Part shown: positions 19,734-29,600 of the stretch, piece after piece
Position numbering within the stretch: the stretch's first letter is position 1
Layout of the letters: every line of letters begins with the position of its first letter
Assembly: GCF_000340475.1 (NCBI RefSeq)
Contig: NZ_CM001792.1
Coordinates: 2,344,611-2,408,610 of the forward strand
Reading direction: 5' to 3'
Source: Oceanobacillus kimchii X50
Lineage (GTDB): Bacteria > Bacillota > Bacilli > Bacillales > Amphibacillaceae
DNA: 64,000 nucleotides
The notes under the pieces: generated by a model
Database searches by the model: none
Told to the model about the DNA's origin: nothing
The model's input: only the letters and a program-made list of their open reading frames with translations
Program-made: the position numbers and the translations under genes

Positions 19734-21470
19734 CTAACCATCCTTTAAAATAGCTTTCTTAATCGATTGCCATTTTGCTTGGTGCCATAGAACATTTTGT
19801 TCGCGATCTGTTTTTACCTCAATAATTGATAGACCATCAAGTCGATAACTTTCATATAAAGCTACTTTTAATTCTTCCTCTGTATTCACATGATTGTAAT
19901 TTGCATCATACAGTCTCGCCACCTGTTCAAAGGACAAGTTCATTGGAGTACCAAACAAAGCTTCAAAATGTCGCTTATCCTTAGCTTGAGGCAAGAAGGA
20001 AAATATCCCACCACCATTATTATTGATTAACACAATTGTAATTGGTAATGTATAATGTTTTGCAGCAAATAACCCATTCATATCGTGAAATAAAGATAAG
20101 TCACCAAGTAATAATGTTACCCTTTCATTATCTGCAGAAGCTCCTACTCCACTTGAAACCATACCATCAATACCGTTAGCGCCACGATTCGCTAATATAT
20201 TTATTGATTTAGGTGAAGTCATATAAAACGTATCTACATCTCGAATTGCCATGCTATTCCCAACATACAAAGTGCTTCCATCTGGGATTACTTCAGCTAA
20301 ACCTCGAACAGCCTCTCCTTCAGTTATTTGCTCTTCGTTACCCTCTAAAAGATAATGCTTAGCAATTTGATTCATCTCTTGCCAAGTCTTTAGCCATTCA
20401 ATAGATACATCTTGATTCTCAGTCATTTGATTAAGTTGTTCACAAAATATAGTTGGTTCTGCAAATAAAAATGTTCCTTGATTAGACGAATGATCTCGTA
20501 TTCCCTCCGAAGGCTCGATTACGTACTGCGGTATATCCACATTTTCCATAACATAAAATAAATACGCTTTAGAAACTGGCATAGCTCCAAACCGGATAAT
20601 ATAATCGGGCTTTAGTTTATCTCTAATTTCCGGTTCTCTTAAGAACGCATCGTACCCATCAATTACATTGTCCTTATGATGCTTTCCCGTTCTTATCTGT
20701 GATAAAGGGTCAGCAACTACAGGAATTCCCCACTTCCCAGCTAATGAAGTGACTGCATCCGCAAACTTAGCATCTGTCTGTGGTCCACATACAAACAATC
20801 CTTTTTTGTTTGGACCGAGCTCCTCTAGTAAACTTTGCAATTGCTTTGTAGTTAATTGTTTTGTTCCTTCTTGCATAATATTTTGTCTAGTATAGCTGTT
20901 TGTACTCCAAATAGAATCCAAAGAAAAATTAGGTGTTAGCGGTTCGCGTAATGGGAAGTTTAAATGGACAACTCCAGGATTCCCTTCCTCTGCAACGTGT
21001 TTCGCATGAGATGCTTTATTACGAACATAATGCAACATCCTATCTGTTGCTTCCGGCAAAGCCATTTCATGAAACCATTTTGTATAGTCACCATACATTT
21101 TAATTTGTTCAATTGTTTGAGGAGCTCCGATATGTCTCAGCTCATGCGGACGATCAGCAGTTAATACAAGAAGTGGTACACGACTATAATGCGCTTCCAC
21201 AATTGCAGGATAATAGTTTGCTGCTGCTGTTCCTGAAGTACATACTACTACCACTGCACGATTTGATTTCTTCGCTAATCCTAAAGCGAAAAAAGCAGCA
21301 GAACGCTCATCGACGATAATCCACTCTTTTATGGATGGATGCTCTGTAAATACAAGAGCAAGTGGTGTAGAACGAGATCCAGGAGAAATCACCACATCCG
21401 TCACACCACTTTTTGCTAATTCATCTACAAAATTCGCGACATAGCGCGTTAACTTTTCTGTATAATCCAT
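19734..21470 (-). CDS. menD: SEPHCHC synthase MenD
   Basis: MenD is the thiamine-diphosphate enzyme that joins 2-oxoglutarate to isochorismate. The ThDP-binding stretch LLGDLSLFHDMNG followed by INNNGGGIF is intact, and the N-terminal SPGSRSTPLA is typical of MenD. Length 578 residues, the usual size. The start codon lies three bases after the menF stop, with GGAGGA inside the end of menF, so translation is probably coupled. Confidence 0.96.
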   Translation of the reverse strand: MDYTEKLTRYVANFVDELAKSGVTDVVISPGSRSTPLALVFTEHPSIKEWIIVDERSAAFFALGLAKKSNRAVVVVCTSGTAAANYYPAIVEAHYSRVPLLVLTADRPHELRHIGAPQTIEQIKMYGDYTKWFHEMALPEATDRMLHYVRNKASHAKHVAEEGNPGVVHLNFPLREPLTPNFSLDSIWSTNSYTRQNIMQEGTKQLTTKQLQSLLEELGPNKKGLFVCGPQTDAKFADAVTSLAGKWGIPVVADPLSQIRTGKHHKDNVIDGYDAFLREPEIRDKLKPDYIIRFGAMPVSKAYLFYVMENVDIPQYVIEPSEGIRDHSSNQGTFLFAEPTIFCEQLNQMTENQDVSIEWLKTWQEMNQIAKHYLLEGNEEQITEGEAVRGLAEVIPDGSTLYVGNSMAIRDVDTFYMTSPKSINILANRGANGIDGMVSSGVGASADNERVTLLLGDLSLFHDMNGLFAAKHYTLPITIVLINNNGGGIFSFLPQAKDKRHFEALFGTPMNLSFEQVARLYDANYNHVNTEEELKVALYESYRLDGLSIIEVKTDREQNVLWHQAKWQSIKKAILKDG

Positions 21471-21473
21471 CGT

Positions 21474-22859
21474 CTATCCTCCTAAAACAGAGAGCATTGG
21501 CATCAATTTAATATTTGTTTCTTCATATTCACTCACTGGATCTGAATCTGATACAATTCCGCAGCCTGCAAAAAGTGACGCCTCAGTTCCTTGAATCATG
21601 GCAGAACGTATAGCTACGGCAAACTCACCATTATTATTACTATCTAGCCATCCAATAGGAGCACCGTACCAACCTCTGTCTAACCGTTCATTATTTCTAA
21701 TAAAAGACATGGATTCTTCCCTAGGTGTTCCACCTAAAGCTGGAGTTGGATGAAGTTCCTCTATAATAGAGAAGATACTATTGCTATTCATTAATTTAGC
21801 AGTTACAGGTGTATAAAGATGTTGTAATGTCTTATAGATATACACTTGTGGTTCACTAGGAATATCTACATTAGTACAGTATCTTTCAACTGCTTTTCTA
21901 ATCATTTGAACAACATAGTCATGCTCTTTTCGATTCTTTGGATCTGTAAAAAGATCCTCAGCAATTTTTTGGTCTTCTTTAGTTGTCTTTCCTCTTGGTG
22001 CAGTACCTGCGAGACAAGTAGAAAATAATTTATTTCCTTCCACTTTAACAAGTCGTTCAGGAGTAGCCCCTACAAAACAATCGCCGTCAATCTCATATGC
22101 AAAAATATAACTATTCGATTGCGTTTCTAATAGTTTTCTTATAATCGAGGGAATATCTGCTCGTTTATCAAAACGTAAACGAATCTCTCTTGCCAATACA
22201 ATCTTATTGGTAATGGAAGTTTTCATTTCTTCTGTTGCTTTTTGAACAGTATGCATCCATTGTTGTGGATTTACTTCTTTCTTTTCAATCATGTTAATAT
22301 CTTGTTTTAAAAAATTCGATTCTCCTAATAAATAAGACTCCAATTCTTTGTATTCTTCCATTAATTGAAAGCCATGATCATTTGTATGCAAATACATATT
22401 GAAAGTTAAATAACATTGATTGTCTACTATTGTAACCATAACTTGAGGTATCGTTAATTGACCAGCTGGAAAATTACGCCACAAGTGTGTTGATTCTTTT
22501 TTTGGATCAAATGCAAAACCACCTAGTCCTACAATTCCAGTTCCTTGCTTTTCAAAAGGATTGTGAATAGTGGCTCTTTTCAACAACTCATTCCAATCAT
22601 TTTCTATTGATCGAAAACGCTGACCTTCCGCTTGTATGGTAACTGCCTGTCCAGCACCAAGAATGGTTACATCGTTCGAATTACTCGACCAGAAACTTCT
22701 TGTTAATTTCCTATCTCCTGCTAATTGCAAAAAAGAGTATATGTTAGGATGGTTAATTTTTTTCGTGTAACTAAACAACTTAGCTTGATCTTCAGATAAC
22801 ATTTCATTAATTGCTTTATCAACAAGAATTGCTAGTTGTTTTTCTTCTATTCCAATCAT
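21474..22859 (-). CDS. menF: Isochorismate synthase MenF
   Basis: MenF converts chorismate to isochorismate, the entry step of menaquinone synthesis. The chorismate-binding domain occupies the C-terminal half, with ELHPTPALGGTPRE, RGWYGAPIGW and FAGCGIVSDSDP. Length 461 residues. It is the first gene of the minus-strand men operon and is divergent from menA across a 184-base region, so the pathway enzymes and the prenyltransferase share an intergenic control region. Confidence 0.95.
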   Translation of the reverse strand: MIGIEEKQLAILVDKAINEMLSEDQAKLFSYTKKINHPNIYSFLQLAGDRKLTRSFWSSNSNDVTILGAGQAVTIQAEGQRFRSIENDWNELLKRATIHNPFEKQGTGIVGLGGFAFDPKKESTHLWRNFPAGQLTIPQVMVTIVDNQCYLTFNMYLHTNDHGFQLMEEYKELESYLLGESNFLKQDINMIEKKEVNPQQWMHTVQKATEEMKTSITNKIVLAREIRLRFDKRADIPSIIRKLLETQSNSYIFAYEIDGDCFVGATPERLVKVEGNKLFSTCLAGTAPRGKTTKEDQKIAEDLFTDPKNRKEHDYVVQMIRKAVERYCTNVDIPSEPQVYIYKTLQHLYTPVTAKLMNSNSIFSIIEELHPTPALGGTPREESMSFIRNNERLDRGWYGAPIGWLDSNNNGEFAVAIRSAMIQGTEASLFAGCGIVSDSDPVSEYEETNIKLMPMLSVLGG

Positions 22860-22979
22860 TCCTATGAACCCCCGACATAATATCGTAAATTAATTATATC
22901 CTTCCTTATTTTATGCTCTTTTTACGAGTTTCTCAAGAAAAGCCTATTATTTCGAAAAAATTCCTGATTATAACATACA

Positions 22980-23008
22980 TTGACACCTTCTTAACCTTTC
23001 CATAAAAT
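22980..23008 (+). promoter_or_regulatory. Promoter of menA
   Basis: A perfect TTGACA (22980-22985) and TAAAAT (23003-23008) are 17 bases apart, 36 bases before the menA start codon. Confidence 0.8.
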
Positions 23009-23043
23009 TAATATGATATAGACAAATCAGGAGGCTTATTTCA

Positions 23044-23979
23044 ATGCAATCAAAAGATACATCGAATATGAAAAAATTATTAAATGAACGTGAAGGAATT
23101 CACGTTTGGTGGCGACTACTTCGACCACACACGTTGACCGCATCATTTGTCCCAGTTTTTGTTGGAACAATGATTGCATTTAATGAAGGTACCATTAACT
23201 GGTTGATTTTCATAGCAATGTTAATAGCTTCTTTATTAATTCAATCAGCTACCAATATGTTTAATGAGTATTATGATTTTGTTCGTGGATTAGATAATGA
23301 TCAATCTGTTGGGATTGGAGGATCTATTGTACGTGATGGGATAGATCCAAAACATATTCGAAATTTAGCATTCCTATTTTATGGAATATCTGTTTTACTG
23401 GGAATATACATTTGTGTGATGTCTAGTTGGTGGGTTGCAATAATTGGTTTAATTTGTATGATAATTGGTTATTTATATACTGGAGGCCCTATTCCAATTT
23501 CATATACTCCATTTGGAGAATTATTCTCAGGAGTATTGATGGGATCCGTGATAATTGGTATTACTTACTATATTCAAACGGAGACGATAACTTCGGAAAT
23601 AATTTGGGTTTCAATACCTATTACTATCTTTATCGGTTGTATCAATTTTGCAAACAATATCCGAGATCGCGAAGGGGACAAACGCGGAGGTAGAAAAACT
23701 ATTGCAGTCTTGATTGGCAAAGAACGATCCGTTGCACTACTTGGGACATTAATGGCGTTGGCGTATATTATGACCTTATTGTATATCTTTATCGGGTTCC
23801 TTCCGATTTGGTCCTTTATCACTTTCTTAAGTGTCCCAAAAGCATATGGAGTCATTAAGAAATTCCAAGGTAAGAAAACATCGATTGAAATGATGCCGGC
23901 GATGGGCGCTACTGCAAAAACAAACACAATGTATGGAATGTTATTAGGGCTATCACTACTTATAACAGCATTGTTATAA
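23044..23979 (+). CDS. menA: 1,4-Dihydroxy-2-naphthoate polyprenyltransferase
   Basis: MenA attaches the polyprenyl tail to dihydroxynaphthoate in the membrane. This UbiA-family protein has about eight hydrophobic helices and both Asp-rich motifs: NMFNEYYDFVRGLDND and NIRDREGDKRGGRKT. Length 311 residues, as in B. subtilis. GGAGG precedes the ATG. It has its own strong promoter and is followed after 18 bases by yteA, with which it is probably cotranscribed. Confidence 0.95.
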   Translation: MQSKDTSNMKKLLNEREGIHVWWRLLRPHTLTASFVPVFVGTMIAFNEGTINWLIFIAMLIASLLIQSATNMFNEYYDFVRGLDNDQSVGIGGSIVRDGIDPKHIRNLAFLFYGISVLLGIYICVMSSWWVAIIGLICMIIGYLYTGGPIPISYTPFGELFSGVLMGSVIIGITYYIQTETITSEIIWVSIPITIFIGCINFANNIRDREGDKRGGRKTIAVLIGKERSVALLGTLMALAYIMTLLYIFIGFLPIWSFITFLSVPKAYGVIKKFQGKKTSIEMMPAMGATAKTNTMYGMLLGLSLLITALL

Positions 23980-23997
23980 CTTTGAAAGGATGGAACT

Positions 23998-24345
23998 ATG
24001 ACAAATAAATTAAGTAAAGATAAGTTAAATTATTTTAAAAAGAAATTACAGCAAATGAAAGAGGATTTAGAGGATAGACAAGACAATAATACGAGTTCTG
24101 ATGAACTCACTAATTTTGATAATCATCCAGCGGATTTGGGTACAGAACAATTTGAACAACAACGAGATGCTGGTCTTAATCTGATGCGAGAAGATCAATT
24201 ACAAGAAATTGAAGATGCATTGCAAAGGATCGAAGATGGTACGTATGGGATTAGTGAAAAATCAGGTGAACCTATTCCAGAAGAACGATTAGAAGTAATG
24301 CCCACTGCCCGTCTTTTAGTATCAGAGGAAGAAGAAAACTATTAA
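23998..24345 (+). CDS. yteA: YteA family DksA/TraR-type protein
   Basis: The 115-residue protein has a coiled-coil N-terminal half and a DksA/TraR-like C-terminal segment, YGISEKSGEPIPEERLEVMP. The zinc-binding Cys residues of DksA are replaced by Ser in this segment, so it cannot form the normal zinc site. It is shorter than the sporulation-associated YteA proteins I know. It follows menA closely, as in related Bacillaceae. Role in transcription control is inferred from the family only. Confidence 0.8.
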   Translation: MTNKLSKDKLNYFKKKLQQMKEDLEDRQDNNTSSDELTNFDNHPADLGTEQFEQQRDAGLNLMREDQLQEIEDALQRIEDGTYGISEKSGEPIPEERLEVMPTARLLVSEEEENY

Positions 24346-24416
24346 AAAGCACTTCGTTTGTGCCAGAAGTAGTTGGTTCTCCACCGCACATAAATTTCAA
24401 AATTCCTTATATATCT

Positions 24417-24453
24417 AAAAAGCTTCGCTACCATTGTGGTTGCGAAGCTTTTT
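24417..24453. terminator. Bidirectional terminator between yteA and ribU
   Basis: AAAAAGCTTCGC and GCGAAGCTTTTT form a perfect stem around a 13-base loop, between convergent genes. Confidence 0.88.
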
Positions 24454-24456
24454 AAT

Positions 24457-25044
24457 TTATTTTAGAGAAAACCTTGTTTGTTGTTGTTGAACCCAGGCTT
24501 GTAATTTTATAAATAATGGAATAAACAATACTGCAATAAATACACCTTTTAACATATTAAATGGTAATACACCTGCTATAACAGATATCCATTTAACTTG
24601 ATTAGACATTTCCCATCCCATAAACCAACCATAAGCCGGTAAAATCAGATAGTAATTCATAACACTCATTCCAATTGCCATCACAAGCGTACCAATAACT
24701 AATCCAGTTAGTAATCCTTTCATACCTTTTACTCGGTGATAAATCATAGAAACTGGAACAACTAACATTACGCCTGCAATAAAGTTTGACATAACTCCAA
24801 TTGGATCTGCAGATCCGGAAACTGCAAGATACAATAAATTCTTAAAACCAACTACTACAATGCCTGCAATTGGGGAGAAAATCAATGAAGCTATCAAAGC
24901 AGGTACATCACTAAAGTCTACTTTTAAATATGGTGTCGGTAAAAATGGTAATGGAAAATTAATAAAAAATAATACCAATGAAATTGTACTTAATAACGCA
25001 ATGATAATTAACTTTAATAAATTGTTTCTTTTCGATTTTTGCAT
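24457..25044 (-). CDS. ribU: Riboflavin ECF transporter S component RibU
   Basis: RibU binds riboflavin in the membrane and works with the shared energy-coupling module (EcfA/A'/T), which is not encoded in this window. The product of about 195 residues has five to six hydrophobic helices and the family segment VDFSDVPALIASL. GGAGGAG lies six bases before the ATG at 25044; the frame upstream to 25062 is not used. An FMN riboswitch directly upstream supports the substrate call. Confidence 0.93.
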   Translation of the reverse strand: MQKSKRNNLLKLIIIALLSTISLVLFFINFPLPFLPTPYLKVDFSDVPALIASLIFSPIAGIVVVGFKNLLYLAVSGSADPIGVMSNFIAGVMLVVPVSMIYHRVKGMKGLLTGLVIGTLVMAIGMSVMNYYLILPAYGWFMGWEMSNQVKWISVIAGVLPFNMLKGVFIAVLFIPLFIKLQAWVQQQQTRFSLK

Positions 25045-25107
25045 CTGTGTCTCCTCCATCAATTCATTCGACTCCGATCTTGTGATGAAGGACGATTACC
25101 TGTTATG

Positions 25108-25325
25108 TGTTTCATTAATAAAACCCTAGAGCGGAGCCCTAGGGTTTGAATACATCGTCAAATAATGCACACAAAAAATGTGTAACACAAACATGATCGA
25201 CATCTTCTCCCATCCAGACTATAACTGTCGGTACTGGAATCTAACCAGATCAACCACAATACGTATGCAGCTCGCGGACTTTACCGCCGGTCGGGAATTA
25301 CACCCTGCCCCGAAGATTGGAATCG
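25108..25325 (-). promoter_or_regulatory. FMN (RFN) riboswitch and terminator of ribU
   Basis: On the minus strand the RFN core is clear: CTTCGGGGCAGGGTG, then GACCGGCGGTAAAGTCCGCG, and near the 3' end GTCTGGATGGGAGAAG (aptamer about 25197-25325). A terminator hairpin with arms AAACCCTAG and CTAGGGTTT (25121-25147) plus a T-rich tail follows. FMN binding should terminate transcription before ribU. Confidence 0.97.
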
Positions 25326-25346
25326 AATATTTATTTGTTAGAAACC

Positions 25347-25375
25347 ATTATACCTTCACATTGAATTTTTAGCAA
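25347..25375 (-). promoter_or_regulatory. Promoter of ribU
   Basis: TTGCTA (25370-25375) and a perfect TATAAT (25347-25352) on the minus strand are 17 bases apart. The -35 element lies inside the 3' end of eutH, so the riboswitch transcript starts right behind that gene. Confidence 0.7.
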
Positions 25376-26459
25376 GTATATTACTATCTTTTGATGAAGT
25401 AAGTAACAACGCTAACACAATTGCTGAAATACCAGAAGATAACTTTCCTATTATCATCGCAATCACCATGGATGATTCTATACCTGCAACAAAACCTAAA
25501 TGGCCACCAAATACAAATGCACCACTCACTGCAAAAGCTACATTCATAACCTTTCCACGTTCATTCATTTGCGTTAATAATGCTAGCATAGGAATCACAT
25601 GAGCTACAGATGCTATAAGCCCTGCCGTAGAAGCTGAATTTATTTGTAAACTATTACCAATCTTTTGTAAATGTTTCGAAGCAAGTTTTGTAATTACTGC
25701 AACAAATGGAAAGGCACCAGCTAACACAATTGCGATTAATCCGACTATTTGGATACCATCTTCTAGAGGAGCTAACCCCGGAATAACTGTGATTTCAGTA
25801 ATGGTTTCAATACCAATCGCTAATAATCCAATTAACGCAATTGTTGTTACTGTTTTACCTAACCAATGAAATAGTATCATCATATTGTCAGCAAAAAATA
25901 GTAGTCCTATTAAAATACAAATTGAAAACACAATTGGAATTACAAGATTTCGAAACATCATAGACCAGTCAAGTCCAGCATAAAATCCTCCAATTAAGCA
26001 ACCAATAGGGATTGTACTAATTCCAATCATTATCCCCTTCGCAAAATACGAATGATCTTGTTTTGTAATCATACTAAGTGCAACTGGTATGGTAAATGAA
26101 ATCGTTGGTCCGAGCATAGTACCTAAAAATACCCAAGCAAATAACGCAGCTTCATTGCTTTCAGCCATTTGTTCTGCAAGTGCTTGTCCACCCATATCTA
26201 ATGCCAATATTGTATTCGCAAATGTAGATGGGTCTGCCCCAATCCATCTGTATAAAGGTGTTACGATCGGAGTCAAAATATTAGCAATTACTGGAGCTAA
26301 AGAGACTATTCCTACTATTACTAATGCTAACGTCCCCATAGACATAATTCCTTCTTTAAATTTTTCCCCCAAGCCTAAGCGATTACCAGCTAAATAATCA
26401 ATACCACCAAGTAATAAAAAAGCTGCTAATATCAACATTATAATTTCATTTATATTCAT
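25356..26459 (-). CDS. eutH: EutH-type ethanolamine permease
   Basis: This hydrophobic protein of about 367 residues has ten to eleven membrane segments and EutH-family features such as LGGIDYLAGNRLGLGEKF near the N-terminus and HLGFVAGIESSM near the C-terminus. EutH moves ethanolamine across the membrane. AGGGG lies six bases before the ATG at 26459; the frame upstream to 26516 lacks a signal. No other eut gene is in the window, so it stands alone, with no terminator before ribU's promoter. Confidence 0.85.
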   Translation of the reverse strand: MNINEIIMLILAAFLLLGGIDYLAGNRLGLGEKFKEGIMSMGTLALVIVGIVSLAPVIANILTPIVTPLYRWIGADPSTFANTILALDMGGQALAEQMAESNEAALFAWVFLGTMLGPTISFTIPVALSMITKQDHSYFAKGIMIGISTIPIGCLIGGFYAGLDWSMMFRNLVIPIVFSICILIGLLFFADNMMILFHWLGKTVTTIALIGLLAIGIETITEITVIPGLAPLEDGIQIVGLIAIVLAGAFPFVAVITKLASKHLQKIGNSLQINSASTAGLIASVAHVIPMLALLTQMNERGKVMNVAFAVSGAFVFGGHLGFVAGIESSMVIAMIIGKLSSGISAIVLALLLTSSKDSNILAKNSM

Positions 26460-26565
26460 ACCTTTCCCCTTATGTATATCCATATAAAAAATGGTTATTC
26501 TTAACCCAGCATACACTATATCAAATATAGATTAAACAATACATTAATAGAATTTTTAAAATAGA

Positions 26566-26611
26566 AAAAAGTCTGTAGGAAAGAAATTTCTTCCTTTTCT
26601 ACAGACTTTTA
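26566..26611 (-). terminator. Terminator of bpr
   Basis: AAAAGTCTGTAG and CTACAGACTTTT pair, with further pairing of GGAAAGAAA-type sequence inside, and the minus strand ends in a T run. It separates bpr from eutH. Confidence 0.8.
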
Positions 26612-26627
26612 CTGTAACAAGCTATTA

Positions 26628-29600
26628 CTATTCTTCTAGATTAATAAATAGTTTTCCTTCAGCTTGTTCTCTTGTTTCATTACCGAAGCTATCTTTTGCA
26701 ATAACTTCAATAACTGCACCATCTGCAACTGCATTACTCGTAGCAGTCCAATAACCAACATACTTACCTTCTGAAACTTCCATCATTGGAAGTTCAGTTG
26801 CATTCGTAAGTCCAAGGTTCGTTAATGGCATATGAATAACATAAGTTGCACGTAAACCTGGATCAGCTTCAAACTCAATTTTCACACTTTCTCCCGCACT
26901 GAGATGTACATCTTCTGTTGGAGTTACATTTTCAATTTCAGGAGCAGTGTAATCCACTTCTATAGTGACTGATTCAGTCGTTGTATTTCCAGCCAAGTCA
27001 GCGGCAACAACTTCAATTGTATTTTCGCCTTCATCAAGTAAAATACGTTTAGAATAAGCACCATCTTCTACAGATGCTTGCTGCCCATTAACTTCGACAT
27101 AGTCTAGGTTTTCATCTGCAACAGTACCTTCTACTGTCACTGTTTCACGATTAGTCTTATCCCCATCTGAAGGATTATCAATCGTTAATTCTGGTGATTC
27201 AGTATCTAGAGTAACCGTTACAGTATCCGATTCTCCAACAACGACTTCTTCCATAATTGTTTGAGCTTGGAGTTCGTTTGCACCTTCCGTTAAATCAACT
27301 GGAATAGAGAACTCTCCACTATCTCCAACTTCTGCAGTACCAACATCTTCTCCATTGTTCAATAGTTGTAAGGTTGTTGTAGGTGAAGCAGTTCCTGCAA
27401 CAGTTAATTCTGATTCATTTGTAATATAATCTTCTGCAGGAGTAGTAATAATTGGATCATCTACACCGTAAGCTACTCGAGCACGAATCATATAGTTGCC
27501 CTCAACTTCAGGTGATGGAGACCATGCTCCTGCCACACTTTGGTAGCTTCTTCCTGCATTTGGGCCATTCTCATCCGTAGCAAGTCCTGGTACATTAGGA
27601 TTTACTCCAGTTTGAACATATACCATATAGAAGTCCCCTTCTACTTGGATTGCATGTTCAGATAAATCAACTACAGTCCATTCATCAAGGCTTCGAATTG
27701 CTTCTGCTTCTACCGGACCTGCAATACGTTCACCAGGAGTGCCATCTGGACCAGTCGCATCCCATACTTCAACTGCAAATTCTGTTCCGCCTGGATTTGG
27801 CCAGTCTGTACCGTGGAATTGGAACACACCATCAGTAACAATTGCAGATTCTCTACCTTCATCTAAGGACATTTTTACTGCCCATTTGTTTCCTGCATCA
27901 TAGTAAGCACGAGCATTCTCAGCAGTTCCATCATCATAACCGATTTCTCCACCTGGAACGGTATAGAATGGTTCTAATGAGATATTTACTTCAGCATCTT
28001 GACCATCTAAGTCAACTTCAACTTCTGTTGGATGATATCCTTGAGCTAACACTTTTAACGTGTAATTCCCTTCATAAGCAGAAAGTGAGAAGTTACCATC
28101 TGCATCAGTTTCAACTGGTGCAATGTTTGCATCTTCTACTAAAATTACCATAGCACCTTCTACTCCCTCACCGGTATCTTCATCTGTTACAGTACCAGTG
28201 ATAGTATATTGATCTATTTCTTCTAATGTAAAGTCAGCTGTTGTAGATGCATCATCTTCAATAGATACAGATTGTTCTGCAGAATGAAAGCCATATGCTT
28301 CTGCAACTGCAGTATAGTCACCAGCAGCGTGCATAAATGAATAAGAACCGTTTGCTGGATCTGTATTCACTGATCTACCTGATTCTAAAATACTGACTGT
28401 CGCATTTATTGGCAATAACGTCGGATTAATTGATTCTTTTTTGTTGTCCTTTTCTACTATTGGCATAGCAGGTGTGACCTTATTCGGATCAACTTTTTCT
28501 TTTTTCGTAACATCTTTTTCAACTGCAACGTTAGATTCTTTCTGATCAATTGTTAATGCATTTGATCCTTTCACTTCTTTCAGACCAACTGCATTGGAAA
28601 CAGAAGCATCAGATAGGCCAACATCATCGATATACCAACCATCACGTGTTACACTTCCATCTGTATCAAGGTTAAATCCAATATATACACGTTGACCACT
28701 ATACTCTGATAAATCCAACTCTACTTGTTGCCAACCGTCAGATATATTTGTTATACGCAACAATTGAGTCCAGTTCTCTTGGTCTGTAGAAATAAATACA
28801 TGACCAAAATCCCAGTTATTTTCGATATTAAACCAATGCTGGAACTGTAAATACGATTCACCTTCTGGAAGATCAATAGGCGGCATTAATAATGTGCTAT
28901 TTTCATTGTTTGTATATTGTCCTTCAGTGTTAGTAGCATATACATAATCTCCAGAGAAAGCTTCTCCAGGTCCAGAAGTCGGTTCTCCTCTGTTCCAGCT
29001 AGCATTATCACCAGATACTAGCCATCCAGATGGATTGGATTCGAAATCAGTGAAGTATCCTACACTAATTCCAGGCAATACATCTAGTGAATATTCATCA
29101 GTTGTTACTTCATTTCCTCCAAAATCATTAATAACAAAGTGATAAGAGAATGAATCTCCAGTAATACTATCACCCGGTATAGTTACCGCATACTCTCCAG
29201 ATTTGTAATCACCAGACACTCGTTCTGCGGATAATGTTTCATCTCCAAATGCAACATCTACAGAAGAGACACTGATATTATCTGAAACGTTAATGGTTAA
29301 TGGTAAATCCATTCCTTCGTACGTTTCTACTGGAGCTTCGTGTTCGTAAGTAGGAGCTTCGTTATCTTCTCCTTCTTTTGTAACTTGTCCTTCAAGTGTA
29401 CCAAGTCCAGACACTACAGAAGAAACTGCATCATGTGCATTTACAAGACCATATCCATATCCCATATTTGGTGATTCTGGGAAAGCCCCATCTGTAAGTG
29501 GCTGTGCTGTATTTATAAGAATTTCCTCTAAATCATCCACTGACAAACTTGGATCTGCTTGTATTAATAAAGCCGCTGCACCTGATACAGCAGGACCAGC

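Noticed and set aside
25178..25372. Plus-strand reading frame of 64 codons upstream of ribU
   Set aside because: It lies in the antisense of the FMN riboswitch aptamer.
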